Below, one piece after another: positions 38,388-47,878 of a stretch of DNA of 64,000 nt. Location: assembly GCA_030020825.1 (NCBI GenBank), contig CP125213.1:434001-498000 (forward strand), in the 5' to 3' direction. A program made the position numbers and the translations under genes. The notes beneath the pieces were generated by a model. It was not told the origin of the DNA. It saw only the letters and a list, made by a program, of their open reading frames with translations, and searched no databases. The stretch comes from Candidatus Blochmannia vicinus (GTDB taxonomy: Bacteria > Pseudomonadota > Gammaproteobacteria > Enterobacterales > Enterobacteriaceae). How positions within the stretch are numbered: position 1 is the first letter of the stretch; every line of letters begins with the position of its first letter.

Positions 38388-38870
38388 TTAATCCTCATAT
38401 GATAGTGTATTAACGATCTTATTTATAAGATTTATATCAACTAGATCATTTATAGAATGTTCTATAATTTTTTCTGCACCTTCAACTGCAATCTTACTTA
38501 TTTGCTTTCTTAATTCATCAGTGACACATTTTTTTTCATACAAGATCTGTTCTCGTGCTTCGGACAAAATTCTATTTTGCTCTTTTTCTGCCTCATATTT
38601 GGCTTCATTAATTATTTGTATTTTAAATTTATTTGCTTGTTGTATAATATCTTGAGCTTTAACCCGAGCTTGTGTTAAACAAAGCAATGCTTTAGCATGA
38701 GCTCGTTCAGACTCAATTTTAGCATTGTTAGCAGAAGTTAAGTTATCAGAAATTTCCTTTTGACGTTTTTCAATAGTAGACATAAATGGATACCATACAT
38801 ATTTCATGCAAAACCAAACAAATAAAACAAACGAAATAGATTGACCTAATATTGTCGCATTAATATTCAC
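38388..38870 (-). CDS. atpF: F1Fo ATP synthase b subunit
   Basis: Peripheral-stalk subunit with one N-terminal membrane anchor (about residues 5-25, ATILGQSISFVLFVWFCM) and a long charged helix that dimerises. It has 160 residues against 156. Conserved pieces include YVWYPFMSTIEKRQKEI and the heptad-rich ANKFKIQIINEAKYEAEKE. It abuts atpH with no spacer and follows atpE by 59 bases. Confidence 0.95.
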   Translation of the reverse strand: MNINATILGQSISFVLFVWFCMKYVWYPFMSTIEKRQKEISDNLTSANNAKIESERAHAKALLCLTQARVKAQDIIQQANKFKIQIINEAKYEAEKEQNRILSEAREQILYEKKCVTDELRKQISKIAVEGAEKIIEHSINDLVDINLINKIVNTLSYED

Positions 38871-38929
38871 AGTACCAATCTCAGCATCTAATAATCAATA
38901 GAAAATAATACGTGTATAAATTTCAATTG

Positions 38930-39169
38930 TTAAACCGCAGAAAACATTACATATAAACCAAGGCCTACCGTAATCATAGGTATCGCATCAACTAATCCCA
39001 TAACAATAAAAAATTGAGTACGGAGAATAGGAATAAGATCTGGTTGACGCGCGGCGCCTTCTAAAAATTTACTACCTAAAATACCAATACCAATGGCTGC
39101 TCCAATTGATGCTAATCCCATCATTATCGCCGCAGCTATGTATAGCATATCAAAATTTAAATGTTCCAT
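38930..39169 (-). CDS. atpE: F1Fo ATP synthase c subunit
   Basis: Proteolipid of the rotor ring: 79 residues, two transmembrane helices. The proton-carrying aspartate is in GLVDAIPMITVGLG (equivalent of E. coli D61), and the polar loop ARQPDL is intact. In E. coli it is a YidC substrate; yidC is in the same window. The usual AGGAGGT-type site precedes the ATG (the minus strand reads AGGAGG before TTTATGG). Confidence 0.97.
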   Translation of the reverse strand: MEHLNFDMLYIAAAIMMGLASIGAAIGIGILGSKFLEGAARQPDLIPILRTQFFIVMGLVDAIPMITVGLGLYVMFSAV

Positions 39170-39222
39170 AAAACCTCCTATCTACAATATTCTGTACCAT
39201 AAATAATTATATAGTATCTATT

Positions 39223-40035
39223 TCAACACGGATCATGAGCTGTAGACAAATAAATTACCGTCAATACCATAAAAATAAAGGCTTGCAATATAATTATTAA
39301 AATGTGAAAAATAGCCCAAGGCAAGCTTAATGCCCATTGACCCCACCATGGTAACAAACCAGATATTAAAATAAAAATTAACTCGCCAGAATACATATTG
39401 CCAAACAATCTAAGACTAAGCGATACTGGTTTAGATAATAAGCTAACAATTTCAAGAATCAAATTTACAGGAATACATACCGGATGATTAAATGGATGAC
39501 GTACTAACCCTTTAATAAACCCACGAATGCCATTAGTGTAAATGTTATAATATACAATTAGTATAAACACATTCAAAGCTATTGAAGAAGTTATATTTAT
39601 ATCAGCAGATGGCACAACACGTAAGAACGATAATCCTAATGTAAGTTTCGCTATATAAGGAAACAAATCTATAGGAAACAAATCCATAACATTCATTAGG
39701 CAAACCCAAATAAAAATAGTCATAGATAACGGAGCAATTAATTTGTTTTTACCATGAAAAATATCTTTTACATTACTATCAACAAACAATATTATCAGTT
39801 CTATAAACATTTGTATTTTTGTAGGAACACCACAAGTTGCTATTTTAGCAACACGACCAACAATAAACAAAAATAACATGGCTAATAGCGTTGAAAAAAA
39901 TATCGAATCTACATTCAACACCCAAAAAGAGGAAATCTTTTCCGCATCCACCCATAAAAAAGTATTTAAATCAAGCTGTAGATGATACAAATGATGCCCA
40001 ATATATTCCTGAGAAGTGTTTTTTATTTCCAACAT
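39223..40035 (-). CDS. atpB: F1Fo ATP synthase a subunit
   Basis: Stator channel subunit of Fo, 270 residues (E. coli 271), with five to six hydrophobic segments. The essential arginine lies in SLSLRLFGNMYSGELIFIL, and the C-terminal helix ILIIILQAFIFMVLTVIYLS keeps the Q and polar residues that line the half-channel. The extreme C-terminus (TAHDPC) differs from E. coli. It is the first gene of the atp block; atpI, which precedes it in E. coli, is absent. Confidence 0.96.
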   Translation of the reverse strand: MLEIKNTSQEYIGHHLYHLQLDLNTFLWVDAEKISSFWVLNVDSIFFSTLLAMLFLFIVGRVAKIATCGVPTKIQMFIELIILFVDSNVKDIFHGKNKLIAPLSMTIFIWVCLMNVMDLFPIDLFPYIAKLTLGLSFLRVVPSADINITSSIALNVFILIVYYNIYTNGIRGFIKGLVRHPFNHPVCIPVNLILEIVSLLSKPVSLSLRLFGNMYSGELIFILISGLLPWWGQWALSLPWAIFHILIIILQAFIFMVLTVIYLSTAHDPC

Positions 40036-40655
40036 AAACCACCTTTCAAAAACATTATTTACTATATATCAAAAAACTTTATAATTATCTTATCTAGTAT
40101 TAGTTACATTTTGTGATATACAATCAATTATAATAATATATAAACACACTAAAAATGACCTTAAAAAATATTTACTATTTCAAATAAAATACCTAGATTC
40201 AATTTTTATACAGAATTGAACGTCAATAAAAATCACAAACACTGACTATTTGAGTAAATCCATAACCATCACAGCATAGTTAAATCAATTATACACGATA
40301 TTATTAAATTAATTAATCTTATATAATAGTACACCATATACATGTCAAAAAATAAAAGGATCAAACAAAATAACTTTCATATTAACAAATATAAAAATAA
40401 ACATATATTTGCTATAGGTTAAAAAACACACGCCTATTATTGCAATAAATAAATCCCAACATAATCTTCTTTCTTTTTAAATATCTAAATATAATCAAAT
40501 CAACTCAAACCATATATATAAGTATCATCATTCTAAAAATAATTTATAAAATATATATTGCTATTTTTACCTAATCGCCATACGCCAGAAATATTAAATA
40601 TCTATAATTTATAAGTAGTACTCATATTAATACACGTTGGCATTATTTAACATCA
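40036..40655. other. Spacer between atpB and mnmG (ancestral atpI-rsmG site)
   Basis: 620 AT-rich bases. In E. coli atpI and rsmG (gidB) lie here; I find no reading frame or recognisable fragment of either. A short TTCAATT/AATTGAA hairpin (about 40199-40221) is the only structure noted. The atp promoter should be in this stretch. Confidence 0.55.
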
Positions 40656-42554
40656 CTAAAATACACTATGACCCAACAAACCTTTTTTTTTCAACCAAAC
40701 TAACAAATTAGAAATAGCTGCAGGAGTTATACCAGAAATTCTAGAAGCCTGTCCAATCGAATAAGGTTTGTAATCATTAAGTTTATCAATTACTTCTTTG
40801 GATAATCCAGAAACAATATTAAAATCTATATCAGATGGTAATAATGTATGCTCATTACAAATGTTCCTCTCTATTTCCTCTTGTTGATGACGAATATAAC
40901 CTTCATATTTTATTTGAATTTCAATCTGCTCAAATACCTTCCTATCCAACATAAACGAACTAAAAACTTCTAATTTAGATAAATTTGCATAATTAATTTC
41001 TGGTCTTTTTAATAATTCTTCACCATTAATTTCATATATCAACGGTGTCTTAAGAAAATTGTTCAGCTGTTTAGCATCTGTACTATATGGAAAAATATAA
41101 GTATTACGCAATCTTTGACGTTCTTTTTCAATACTTTCTTTTTTTAAACAAAAATTTTTCCAACGTAACTCATTTACCAAACCTAATTGTCTTGCAATTT
41201 CAGTTAATCTTAAATCAGCGTTATCCTCCCGCAAAGACAAACGATATTCAGCACGTGACGTAAACATACGATAAGGTTCTTCTGTTCCATGCGTACATAA
41301 ATCGTCTACAAGTACTCCTAAGTACGCTTGATCTCTTCTAGGATACCATCCTTCTTTATTTTGAGAGAATCTAGCAGCATTTATTCCTGCTAACAGCCCT
41401 TGAGCAGCTGCTTCTTCATAACCAGTAGTACCATTAATTTGTCCAGAAAAAAATAAACCAGAAATAAATTTACTTTCTAATGTTAACTTTAAATCACGAG
41501 GATCAAAAAAATCATACTCAATTGCATATCCCGGTCTGATTATATGAGCATTTTCTAATCCTTGAATTGATTTAACTATTTGTATTTGCACATAAAATGG
41601 CAAACTAGTAGAAATGCCATTAAGATATATTTCAGGCGTTGTTAGCCCTTCAGGTTCCAAAAAAATTTGATGAGCATTACGATCTGAAAAACGTGTTATC
41701 TTATCTTCTATAGATGGACAATAACGCGGTGGAATTCCTTCTATTAATCCTGTGTGCATAGGGCTCTGATTTAAATTTGATCTGACTATTTCATGTGTTT
41801 TATCGTTAGTATATGTAATATAACAAGGAACTTGTTTAGGATGTTGTTTTTCAGATCCTATAAATGAAAATACAGGGAGAGGATTATCACTATATTGTGC
41901 TTGTAAAGCATGAAAGTTTATCCCTTTACTATGTACACGAGGAGAGGTACCTGTTTTTAAACGACCTACTCTTAAAGAGAATTCTTTTAATCGTTTAGAT
42001 AATAATGAAGAGGACTCTACGTCCCCAGCACGACCACCTCTAAAGTTATTCATTCCAATATGCATTTTACCATTAAGAAACGTCCCTGTTGTCAATACAA
42101 CGGATGTAGCATTAACTTTCATTCCTATTTTTGGAATAAACACTCCGACAATTTTATTTTTATTAATTATTAAATCTTCTACTGACGCCTGAATAATTAG
42201 CAAAAAATCTTGATATTCAATAGTATTACGTATTATTTGACGATACAACATTTTGTCTGCTTGTGCGCGCGTTCCTCTAACAGCAGCCCCTTTGCTTTTA
42301 TTAAGTATTCTAAATTGAATTCCTGCATTATCTATAGCATATGCCATCGCCCCACCCATTGAGTCAATTTCTTTTACTAAATGTCCTTTTCCTACACCAC
42401 CAATAGCTGGATTACAAGACATCTGCCCAAGTGTATCGATATTATGCGTAATTAATAAAGTATTGCACTTCATTCTAGCAGCAGCTAGCGCTGCTTCAGT
42501 TCCGGCATGCCCTCCTCCAACAACAATAACATCAAAGTGAGTCGAATAAAGCAT
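40656..42554 (-). CDS. mnmG: tRNA U34 modification enzyme MnmG
   Basis: FAD-dependent partner of MnmE. It has 632 residues against 629. The N-terminal dinucleotide fold VVGGGHAGTEAALAAARM is followed by the family signatures GPRYCPSIEDKI-type (here PPRYCPSIEDKITRFSDR) and GQINGTTGYEEAAAQGLLAG. The C-terminal helical tRNA/MnmE-binding domain contains YIRHQQEEIER and ISGITPAAISNLLVWLKKKG. It lies just left of the stretch that corresponds to oriC in E. coli. Confidence 0.97.
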   Translation of the reverse strand: MLYSTHFDVIVVGGGHAGTEAALAAARMKCNTLLITHNIDTLGQMSCNPAIGGVGKGHLVKEIDSMGGAMAYAIDNAGIQFRILNKSKGAAVRGTRAQADKMLYRQIIRNTIEYQDFLLIIQASVEDLIINKNKIVGVFIPKIGMKVNATSVVLTTGTFLNGKMHIGMNNFRGGRAGDVESSSLLSKRLKEFSLRVGRLKTGTSPRVHSKGINFHALQAQYSDNPLPVFSFIGSEKQHPKQVPCYITYTNDKTHEIVRSNLNQSPMHTGLIEGIPPRYCPSIEDKITRFSDRNAHQIFLEPEGLTTPEIYLNGISTSLPFYVQIQIVKSIQGLENAHIIRPGYAIEYDFFDPRDLKLTLESKFISGLFFSGQINGTTGYEEAAAQGLLAGINAARFSQNKEGWYPRRDQAYLGVLVDDLCTHGTEEPYRMFTSRAEYRLSLREDNADLRLTEIARQLGLVNELRWKNFCLKKESIEKERQRLRNTYIFPYSTDAKQLNNFLKTPLIYEINGEELLKRPEINYANLSKLEVFSSFMLDRKVFEQIEIQIKYEGYIRHQQEEIERNICNEHTLLPSDIDFNIVSGLSKEVIDKLNDYKPYSIGQASRISGITPAAISNLLVWLKKKGLLGHSVF

Positions 42555-43031
42555 ACATTATACCCTCATCATACAAATAATACTCGTTTCATTGGGACAA
42601 TTCCTTTCATATTAACAAACATTTTTAAGTTGTACGTAATTATCTAAGCACTCATTCAAGAACGGAACAACAACAAATTACATCTATACTTGCACTCATA
42701 AACGCACATATTACAATATAATAATCCTTTGTTTATTTGATGATATCATTATGATAATTGTATTTAAAAAAATTAAAAAATTCAACCACAAAGAATAGAT
42801 TAATTGTTATTTGCACAGAAACTGAATCGGTAGCATTGTTTAATAATTACACGATAATTATTTCAATTATAGAACATATTGTTACAGATAATTAAAAATT
42901 ACAATATTAATGATTAGTATTATATATATTTTAAAGATAAAAAAATTGAAAATTACTATTATTTAACGATTTTTTTTGATTAATGCGTAAATATATAGAA
43001 ATGCTTGGATCAATATTCCTGATTATGCTAT

Positions 43032-43083
43032 TGTAGTGAAAATAGTTTGTACTACATAAACAATCAGTCTATTTTTCACTACA
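43032..43083. repeat. 14/15-bp inverted repeat upstream of tRNA-Ile
   Basis: TGTAGTGAAAATAG (43032-43045) is the reverse complement of 43069-43083 except for one extra base in the A/T run, with a 23-base spacer. It is in the mnmG/tRNA-Ile spacer. Confidence 0.7.
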
Positions 43084-43105
43084 CATTATATTAGTAACAG
43101 TATAC

Positions 43106-43152
43106 AATTGCAATAATTAAAAAATAAATATACGTATTATATTATTGCAATT
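43106..43152. repeat. 12-bp perfect inverted repeat upstream of tRNA-Ile
   Basis: AATTGCAATAAT (43106-43117) and ATTATTGCAATT (43141-43152) are exact reverse complements, 23 bases apart, ending 43 bases before tRNA-Ile. Confidence 0.75.
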
Positions 43153-43195
43153 AGAGTTATAGAAATGACACAGGTGCAAATGTGCTATATATTAC

Positions 43196-43269
43196 AGGCT
43201 TGTAGCTCAGGCGGTTAGAGCGCACCCCTGATAAGGGTGAGGACGGTGGTTCAATTCCACTCAGGCCTA
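43196..43269 (+). tRNA. tRNA-Ile (GAU)
   Basis: A 74-base cloverleaf almost identical to E. coli tRNA-Ile(GAU): acceptor AGGCTTG/CAGGCCT, D arm GCTC/GAGC, anticodon loop CTGATAA with GAT, T arm GGTGG/CCACT. CCA is not encoded. In most bacteria it sits in the 16S-23S spacer; here no rRNA flanks it in the window. Confidence 0.97.
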
Positions 43270-43652
43270 TCATTATTAATTTGTTACTTCATCAAAAAAT
43301 TTGTTTTATTAAAGAAAAATACGTAAATATTCGTTTACTCTAAAAATAGATCTGATAAAATAAATAATGTTGGTTTTTTGTTCCATGTATAATAAGCATT
43401 CATTAGTACTAATTCTAATTTTTAATTTAACCATATGAAAAATGGTATCTGCTGACACAAAATCAACTATTCTTAGCTATAGTTTAATATCTGTATTTTA
43501 TACATATGCGTTAAAAATTTTAATTTTTATCAAAACTTGTTTTATTTTTACGACAAATGATAGAAAAATTTTGGTACGTATATATAGGCGAGAATAATAA
43601 ACCATAAAAAATTAAATAAATTTTGCGCATATATATCAAAGGTCGTGACACT
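43270..43652. other. Spacer between tRNA-Ile and metA
   Basis: 383 AT-rich bases without a supported gene. There is no recognised MetJ box (AGACGTCT-like) before metA; AAAGG lies about 10 bases before the metA ATG. Confidence 0.5.
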
Positions 43653-44546
43653 ATGCCAGTTCGGGTATTAGACGAATTGCCTGCGGTAAAATTTTTGCAA
43701 AACGAAGATGTTTTTGTTATGCAAAAATCCCAAAATATTTTTAAAGAGCTCCATTCTTTAAAAATATTAATTCTTAATTTAATGCCAAAAAAAATTGAAA
43801 CAGAAACCCAATTCTTACGATTATTATCAAATTCTCCTTTACAAATTGATATCCAACTATTACGCATAGACGACCGAATCCCTAAAAATACACCTGTTGA
43901 ACATTTAAATAATTTTTATTGTAGTTTTAAAGATATTCAACATCAAAATTTTGATGGATTAATTGTAACTGGAGCTCCTCTAGGATTAATTGATTTTACA
44001 GATATAACTTTTTGGCCACAAATCAAGCAATTATTTTTATGGGCAAAAGAGCACATTACTTCAATACTATTTGTTTGTTGGGCAACTCAAGCAGCTTTAA
44101 AGATATTATACAATTTTCCTAAATTTGTTCGAAAAAAAAAATTGATAGGAATCTACCAACATAACACTATACATTCTCATGAACTTTTAACAAAAGGATT
44201 TGACGAGATGTTTGCAGCTCCTCATTCTCGTTATTCAGATTTTCCAAAAAATTTAATTTATCAAAACACAGATTTAAAAATCTTAGCAGAATCTGATGAA
44301 GCAGGTGTATATTTACTTATTAGTCAAGACAAACGTTTAATATTTGTTACGGGCCATCCAGAATATGATGCGTTGACTCTATCTCAAGAATATTATAGAG
44401 ATATTAAATCAGGGTTAAACCCAACATTACCAGATCATTATTTTCCTCAAAATAACCCTAATTTGATGCCTAAGATAAATTGGAGAAGTCATGCGTATTT
44501 ATTATTTTCCAATTGGTTAAATCATTACGTATATCATACGTCATAA
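43653..44546 (+). CDS. metA: Homoserine O-succinyltransferase
   Basis: First committed step of methionine synthesis: homoserine plus succinyl-CoA. The ATG at 43653 gives MPVRVLDELPAVKFL, matching E. coli MPIRVPDELPAVNFL; an in-frame TTG ten codons earlier is rejected. The product is 297 residues against 309; the shortage is at the C-terminus, which ends soon after LFSNWLNHYVYHTS. Catalytic features are retained: the acyl-accepting Cys in FVCWATQAAL, and His and Glu in FVTGHPEYDA. With metE at 50602 it indicates retained methionine synthesis. Confidence 0.95.
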   Translation: MPVRVLDELPAVKFLQNEDVFVMQKSQNIFKELHSLKILILNLMPKKIETETQFLRLLSNSPLQIDIQLLRIDDRIPKNTPVEHLNNFYCSFKDIQHQNFDGLIVTGAPLGLIDFTDITFWPQIKQLFLWAKEHITSILFVCWATQAALKILYNFPKFVRKKKLIGIYQHNTIHSHELLTKGFDEMFAAPHSRYSDFPKNLIYQNTDLKILAESDEAGVYLLISQDKRLIFVTGHPEYDALTLSQEYYRDIKSGLNPTLPDHYFPQNNPNLMPKINWRSHAYLLFSNWLNHYVYHTS

Positions 44547-44979
44547 AATGTTTAATTTTATTTAAATAAAATGAATACATGAATAACAACTCATATTTTA
44601 AACTATTTATTTTAAAAGAACTAAGTTTTTAGTTGTTTATCATAATTTATTAATCACAATTAATACGTATATATTATTTATGTATATAGTTTTATTGGTA
44701 ATAAATATTTTAAAATACATATTTTTTCAAGATAAAAACATGATTCAATTAAATATAAATAAATGTATATAGATTTTATTTAAGAATAAATAATTATTCA
44801 ATGTATTTTAATCTCCATGAGCATAAATTTTAATTATATTGATATGTATTAAAAACATGATATGATCACTTCTATTATGTTACTCATAACATACTCACTT
44901 TAATAGCAATGTTTAACTGAAAGTTGATTTTAGACCTCTATTCTATTTACTTATTTTTAAAATAAACGCGAAATAAATT
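44547..44979. other. Spacer between metA and pgi
   Basis: 433 very AT-rich bases. aceBAK, iclR, metH and lysC, which lie between these genes in E. coli, are absent. No gene or strong hairpin is seen. Confidence 0.5.
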
Positions 44980-46635
44980 ATGAAAAACATCAATCCTACT
45001 CATACACAGGCCTGGAAGCATCTAAAACAACATTTTCATGATATGCAGAATGTATCAATTAGTGATTTATTTAATCAAGATAAATACAGATTTACACATT
45101 TCTCTAGAACATTTGATAATAAAATTTTAGTTGATTATTCTAAAAACTTAATTACAAATAAAACCATTATTAAATTGATATCTTTAGCTGTAGAATGTGA
45201 CCTTATGGGAGCTATCTCAGATATGTTTCACGGTGAAAAAATTAATTATAGTGAAAATCGTTCTGTGTTACATATAGCTTTAAGAAACAGAAAAAATACT
45301 CCCATTTTAGTAAATAAATTAGATGTAATGCCACAAGTAAATGAAGTCTTAGAAAAAATGAAAAAATTTTGTAATCGTATTATTCAAGGTAGTTGGACAG
45401 GATATACAAATAAAATAATCACAGACATTGTTAATATAGGAATTGGAGGTTCTAATCTTGGCCCTTATATGGTAACTGAAGCATTAAAACCATATAAAAA
45501 TCATCTAAATCTGCACTTTATTTCTAATATAGATGGAACTCATATTTTTGAAAAATTAAGATATTTGAATCCAGAAAATACGTTATTTATAATAGCATCA
45601 AAAACTTTTACCACTCAAGAAACTATGACTAATGCACATAGTGCACGTAGTTGGTTTTGTAAAGCTACTCCTAATGAAAAACATATATCTAGACATTTTA
45701 TAGCGTTATCTACAAATGCTATTGAGGTTTGTAAATTCGGTATTGATCCGTCGGAAAACATGTTTAAACTGTGGGATTGGGTAGGTGGTCGTTATTCATT
45801 ATGGTCATCCATCGGATTATCTATAATGCTATCGTTAGGGGTGAATAACTTTGAATTATTATTAACTGGGGCCCATGCTATGGATTTGCATTTTTATCAC
45901 ACACCTCTAGATAAAAACCTACCAGTAATTTTAGCACTGATTGGAATTTGGTACAATAATTTCTTTCAATCAGAAACCGAAGCAATTTTTGCTTATGACC
46001 AATATATGCATCGTTTTACGGCATATTTACAACAAGTAAATATGGAATCTAATGGAAAAAGTATAGATCGTAATGGATACCCTGTTACATATCAAACCGG
46101 TCCTATTATATGGGGAGAACCTGGAACTAATGGACAACATTCATTTTATCAACTGCTTCATCAAGGAACTAAAATGATTCCATGTGATTTTATAGCACCA
46201 GTAATAAGTCATAATCCTATATCTGATCATCATGAAAAGTTAATATCAAATTTTCTTGCTCAAACTCAAGCATTAGCTTTTGGGAACACACACCAAAAAA
46301 TATTACAAGAATCTAAAAAATCTAACAAAAATTATATATCCCAACAACATTTAGTTCCGTTTAAAATATGTAAAGGAAATAACCCCAGCAATTCCATTTT
46401 AGTTAAAAAAATTACTCCCTACACTTTAGGAGCTTTAATCGCTCTATACGAACATAAAATATTTACACAAGGCGTTATCTTCAATATTTACACCTTTGAT
46501 CAATGGGGAGTAGAATTAGGAAAACAACTAGCTAACAATATTTTATCGGAATTAAAATGTAAAAATATTATTTCTAGCAACCATGATAGCTCGACTCATG
46601 GTTTAATCAATTACTACAAATCCTGGTGTAATTAG
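44980..46635 (+). CDS. pgi: Glucose-6-phosphate isomerase
   Basis: Interconverts glucose-6-phosphate and fructose-6-phosphate. It has 551 residues against 549. Sugar-phosphate binding stretches IGIGGSNLGPYMVTEAL and ASKTFTTQETMTN are present, together with both PGI signatures (WVGGRYSLWSSIGLS and FDQWGVELGKQLANNIL) and the catalytic Glu/His region GEPGTNGQHSFYQLLHQGT. It converges with rsmD. Retention points to glycolysis fed by host sugar phosphates (inference). Confidence 0.97.
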   Translation: MKNINPTHTQAWKHLKQHFHDMQNVSISDLFNQDKYRFTHFSRTFDNKILVDYSKNLITNKTIIKLISLAVECDLMGAISDMFHGEKINYSENRSVLHIALRNRKNTPILVNKLDVMPQVNEVLEKMKKFCNRIIQGSWTGYTNKIITDIVNIGIGGSNLGPYMVTEALKPYKNHLNLHFISNIDGTHIFEKLRYLNPENTLFIIASKTFTTQETMTNAHSARSWFCKATPNEKHISRHFIALSTNAIEVCKFGIDPSENMFKLWDWVGGRYSLWSSIGLSIMLSLGVNNFELLLTGAHAMDLHFYHTPLDKNLPVILALIGIWYNNFFQSETEAIFAYDQYMHRFTAYLQQVNMESNGKSIDRNGYPVTYQTGPIIWGEPGTNGQHSFYQLLHQGTKMIPCDFIAPVISHNPISDHHEKLISNFLAQTQALAFGNTHQKILQESKKSNKNYISQQHLVPFKICKGNNPSNSILVKKITPYTLGALIALYEHKIFTQGVIFNIYTFDQWGVELGKQLANNILSELKCKNIISSNHDSSTHGLINYYKSWCN

Positions 46636-46802
46636 AATAATTCTTTCGTTATAAAACTACCCATTTATTTACTATTTGCACATATGTAACAAACTAATTA
46701 TGACAGAAATTATATGTAATTATTGTTAAATAGTTACATACTCTATTTCAACTTTAACCGGTATTTAATTTAGTTTTTTTACATTTATACGCATATCAAT
46801 TT

Positions 46803-47393
46803 TTATAATTTTCTTATAAAAAGATAACATATAATACTTTTAGTAGTCTTTTTTCGATATAAAAACCAATAACTAGGAATTATATTAATATTAAAAATAT
46901 TTTTATTTTTTGAAGTTTCTATGTAAATCCAAGATTCTTTTTTAAAGAGATTATACCGTTCTAACAAAAAAACAACTTCAGGTATAACGTTGTCTTGAAA
47001 AGGAGGATCTAAAAAAATTATATCATAAGTATTAATTGACCGTTGGAACCAAGAACGACAATCAGTATATATTACTTCGCTATTGTACGCTAAAAAAGAC
47101 TGCACAATTGTCATCAATGCTTTAATACAAATATATCTATTATCTAAAAAAGTTACTTTATTAGCTCCTCTAGACAATGATTCCAAACCTAATGCACCAG
47201 TTCCAGCAAAACAATCTAAGCAACTAGCACCAGAAATAATAGGATTAAGCCAACTAAATAGCGTTTCACGTATACGATTAGTAGTTGGACGTACATTAGC
47301 ACACCGAATAATAGGTATTTTACGCCCTTTCCATTTACCTCCAATAATTCTAACTTTCCCAATAGCACTTAATCTCAGTTTATTTTTATACAT
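46803..47393 (-). CDS. rsmD: 16S rRNA (guanine-966 N2)-methyltransferase
   Basis: SAM-dependent methyltransferase acting on G966 of 16S rRNA. It has 196 residues against 198. The N-terminal RIIGGKWKGRKIPI and RPTTNRIRETLFSWL are typical. The SAM-binding motif CLDCFAGTGALGLESLSRGA and the catalytic IIFLDPPF follow. The C-terminal third is more diverged. It is divergent from ftsY, as in E. coli, across a spacer that carries a long inverted repeat. Confidence 0.93.
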   Translation of the reverse strand: MYKNKLRLSAIGKVRIIGGKWKGRKIPIIRCANVRPTTNRIRETLFSWLNPIISGASCLDCFAGTGALGLESLSRGANKVTFLDNRYICIKALMTIVQSFLAYNSEVIYTDCRSWFQRSINTYDIIFLDPPFQDNVIPEVVFLLERYNLFKKESWIYIETSKNKNIFNINIIPSYWFLYRKKTTKSIICYLFIRKL

Positions 47394-47878
47394 TTACTGC
47401 ATCTTTTACACAATAAGATACGTAACTCATAATAATTCTAATCTTCTAATATTAAAAAAGACACCTACCGTTAGAAACAATACTAACTTTTATATTATCT
47501 CCGATAAACTCTAACTGTTTATACATGGACTTACATATTCCACACACTATAAACATTATAGATCATATCTATAGTTATACAGTACGATAATTTAATATGT
47601 TCATATATCCACCATACTCTTAATTTGTTGTGCTGTTGGCTAATCATATTTGATACTGATCATTGATCAATGATCATTAAATATATTGTATTCTTGTAAA
47701 GAACAACATAAAATATTTCATCTATATAAATAATTTATTATTTACAAATTTTCTATAAGACTTAAATATATTTTTGTTGCTTGCATACGTCATCATTGAT
47801 CAATGATCAGTATCAAATATACAATATAAAACAAAATTAATATTTAATATATTGATAATAACGACAAGGTCAATACAC
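47394..47878. other. Divergent rsmD/ftsY spacer
   Basis: 485 bases between divergent genes. It is dominated by the 175-base inverted-repeat structure at 47646-47820; the rest is AT-rich with no gene seen. AAGG (47864-47867 region) serves ftsY. Confidence 0.6.
47646..47820. repeat. 29-bp perfect inverted repeat with GATC palindromes
   Basis: Arms 47646-47674 and 47792-47820 are exact reverse complements flanking 117 bases. Each arm contains its own palindrome: TGATCATTGATCAATGATCA at 47657-47676 (20 bp) and its 16-bp core at 47792-47807. GATC occurs three times in the left copy and twice in the right. No obvious target-site duplication flanks the element. Confidence 0.92.

Larger units (their letters stand above)
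42555..43195. other. Divergent mnmG/tRNA-Ile spacer, positional equivalent of oriC
   Basis: 641 AT-rich bases. In E. coli oriC lies directly beyond mnmG; mioC is absent here. No TTATCCACA-type DnaA box is recognised. Two inverted repeats sit in the right half (43032-43083 and 43106-43152). Whether this is the origin cannot be decided from sequence alone. Confidence 0.4.

Noticed and set aside
43520..43867. 115-codon minus-strand frame opposite the metA start
   Set aside because: It lies antisense to the conserved metA N-terminus, with low-complexity composition and no family motif.
47083..47514. 143-codon plus-strand frame opposite rsmD and its upstream spacer
   Set aside because: No homology or start signal; rsmD motifs on the minus strand explain the sequence.
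47646..47820. Insertion sequence
   Set aside because: Terminal-type inverted repeats are present, but the 117-base interior has no coding capacity and no target-site duplication was seen; kept as a repeat only.
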